The translations under genes and the position numbers were made by a program. The notes beneath the pieces were generated by a model, which searched no databases, was not told the origin of the DNA, and saw only the letters and a program-made list of their open reading frames with translations. A DNA stretch of 64,000 nt from Portulaca oleracea (taxonomy: Eukaryota; Streptophyta; Magnoliopsida; Caryophyllales; Portulacaceae): NCBI GenBank assembly GCA_029582165.1, contig CM055868.1, positions 25,760,891 to 25,824,890 of the forward strand, given 5' to 3'. Positions 62,409 through 64,000 of the stretch are shown here, one piece after another; position 1 is the first letter of the stretch, and the number at the start of each line of letters is the position of its first letter.

Positions 62409-63883
62409 ATGGATTGCAAAAGGTCCAGCAAGAATTCCCAACGTGAGCTACAATGCTTGAAGCAACAAATTGATGATCTTGCCAAGCAAATGGAAGATTG
62501 TGGGATTCTTCCAAAGGGACAAGAAGCACAAGATCACGTGTGGTTCACTCTTCTAAGGTTGAATATGAAGCACCTTATGCACGGAGTAAACATTCCAACA
62601 AAAGAATGGGAAGAAAGTTCAAGAAGATTTCTTGCCATCCGATTACAAAGGTGACTCCATCAACAATCTTGAAGGAGTTAAGCAAGGGAGCATGGATGTA
62701 CTTGATTATACAATAGAGTTCAAGTGGCAATTATGGAAGAATGGCCTTAAGGAGGACGATCCACGCATTTTGGTATACTACTCTCTTGGTCTTAATGATT
62801 ACATTCGTCGTGTTGTTGCAAATCAACTTCTCACAAACTTGGAAGAGTTAAGTTCTTTAGCTCTCGATGTTGAAAGACAAAGGAGATGTTGTCATTGCCA
62901 AAGTTTAGGTCACATTGATTTGGAGTGCCCTAACAAGAAGAAAGATGTGTCTTTGGTTAAGTACCAAACACATGATAACAAACCATTTGAGGAGGAAAAG
63001 GAAGAAGAAATTGGGATTGACGCATATGAGGAGGAGAATAAAGAGGAAGAAAAGGTAGAAGAGGAGCATATGGAAAAGTGGCTTGTGACAAAAGAAGCAA
63101 GTGTATGTATGAACATCCACAAAAAGAGTGCAAGAACTCTCATTATACCAACAAAGGAGAAGTATGTTCGTTGAACCAAGAAAAGGAAAGTTGTGCCTCC
63201 TATGGAAATATTGTTGTCCTTACGCAAGGGTTAAGCCATGACAAGTTCATTCATTTCAATCCAAGAAGTTTAGTAAGTCTTTGCTTTTACAAAATTTGCA
63301 AAGATTCATTATATTGCAAAATTACTTCTATGGATTCTTGTCATACTCTGTTGAAGGACCAAAGTTGCTTGATAGGAATATCATGCCTCTTGATGCATCT
63401 CTACTTCCATCTTATACCACACGCCTAAGAAGGAAGAAAGCCATCTTGTGTCGATCATGAAAAAGGAGTATCGAGGGAATAAAGAGTATAAGGATCCTAT
63501 TCTTATACATTTTGAGAAGAATGAAACGGATCCAAGTATCCATCACATTTTGAATCTTCCTATGAAGCATATCTTCCATGAGCATCCAAGAGCTATCTAC
63601 TTAGATCACTTGGTTGAAAGGCCGAGAATTGAAAGGATGAAATAGCCCAAGTCATCAAGGTACATTGTTTCATGCTAAATGACAAGGGTAAAGTGGTAAG
63701 AATAGACTTGGGAGTGAGAAGCAACGTGAACAACCCACGTTCACGGTGAAGAAATGCAAGTCCAAGTCTTATGGTGTTCGAGAAATCATCGGAAGAAAGT
63801 TTAAGAAGTTAATCAAAGGAATCTACGATGACTTCAAAGCTTTCAAGAAGAAAGTCTTTGTGAAGAAGGCAAGTGAGAGTTGA
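62409..63883 (+). pseudogene. B2 gag pseudogene, unit 3
   Basis: This is the only B2 copy with an intact zinc knuckle (62887-62928; CCHCQSLGHIDLEC, C-X2-C-X4-H-X4-C). The piece at 62632-63174 (about 180 codons) joins the capsid remnant, knuckle and acidic stretch. Frame changes lie near 62515, 62603, 63105 and 63345-63425. The C-terminal segment is broken near 63630. Confidence 0.83.
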
Positions 63884-63924
63884 TTTTCCAAAGTTTGAGG
63901 GCAAACTTTTTCAATCGGGGTGTA

Positions 63925-64000
63925 TGATGCATAATAGATGGTCTTATGCATCTAGGTCAACCATGGAGACATCTAATACTCACCTAGAAGGAAGAAGAGC
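63925..64000 (+). repeat. LTR B2-4, start only
   Basis: The first 76 bases of a further LTR, cut by the window end. Its initial inverted repeat has changes (ATAATAGATGG; TTATGCATCT). Confidence 0.9.

Larger units (their letters stand above)
55580..64000 (+). mobile_element. Family B2 tandem LTR-internal array
   Basis: LTRs start at 55580, 58362, 61142 and 63925, giving unit lengths of 2782, 2780 and 2783 bp. Each internal is flanked by shared LTRs with no target duplications between units, so this is a head-to-tail array of at least three units, cut by the window end. The three units are very similar. B2 shares LTR ends, leader (the same 'agataggttctaATG' start context) and C-terminal segment with B1, but its internals are about 480 bp shorter. 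Confidence 0.94.

Noticed and set aside
1..64000. CRISPR array, operons or other prokaryotic features
   Set aside because: Repeats are kilobase-sized and retroelement-like. There are no ribosome-binding sites or compact genes, and the primer site and TATA boxes are eukaryotic.

Overview
The window is a repeat-only stretch of a plant nuclear genome, probably an angiosperm. I infer this from Ty3/Gypsy-type LTR retrotransposons primed by initiator methionine tRNA (primer-binding site TGGTATCAGAGC), and from Gag and protease-like remnants of the kind found in plant elements. I see no host gene, rRNA, tRNA, CRISPR array or bacterial feature. Nearly every base belongs to one of three related non-autonomous LTR-gag families, here called A, B1 and B2. 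None carries a recognisable reverse transcriptase, RNase H or integrase. They fit the class of terminal-repeat retrotransposons with only a GAG domain (TR-GAG). I cannot name the species.

Region 1 (1-50270, with remnants to 55579) is a head-to-tail array of family A. The order is LTR-internal-LTR-internal, with one LTR of about 0.96-1.01 kb between neighbouring internals of about 2.3 kb. The period is 3.27-3.35 kb. Thirteen LTR copies and twelve full-span internals can be traced (two of them interrupted by insertions), and the left end is cut by the window edge. The LTR begins TGGAG and ends CTCCA. Every copy in which the end is present carries two primer-binding sites 32 bp apart. The internals hold a broken Gag (basic N-terminus, capsid-like segment, CCHC zinc knuckle) and a second long open frame of unknown nature.

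Region 2 is made of B1 insertions into the A array. A minus-strand solo LTR lies at 8750-9725 (target duplication AATTG). A complete element lies at 21208-25499 (CTTGG). A truncated two-internal, two-LTR complex lies at 26142-30897, and its left edge is an illegitimate chimeric junction. A solo LTR at 50271-55535 (AAAAG) is itself split by a complete nested element at 50850-55131 (TCTTG). B1 carries Gag, a zinc knuckle, a retropepsin-like DGG segment and an unrecognised conserved C-terminal segment, all broken by frameshifts or stops.

Region 3 (55580-64000) is a second head-to-tail array, of family B2. It shows at least three 2.78-kb LTR-internal units and runs off the right edge. B2 shares LTR ends, leader and C-terminal segment with B1, but has a shortened capsid region and has lost the protease motif.

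The most interesting point is that at least two, probably three, separate runs of LTR-sharing tandem units occur in one 64-kb locus, all built from gag-only elements. Array-like growth by unequal exchange or by insertion of multimeric circles therefore seems to be a recurrent habit of this lineage, producing a satellite-like domain out of retrotransposons. Many one- and two-base indels, and several odd recurrent compound variants, mean that consensus error in the assembly must be excluded before decay is interpreted.
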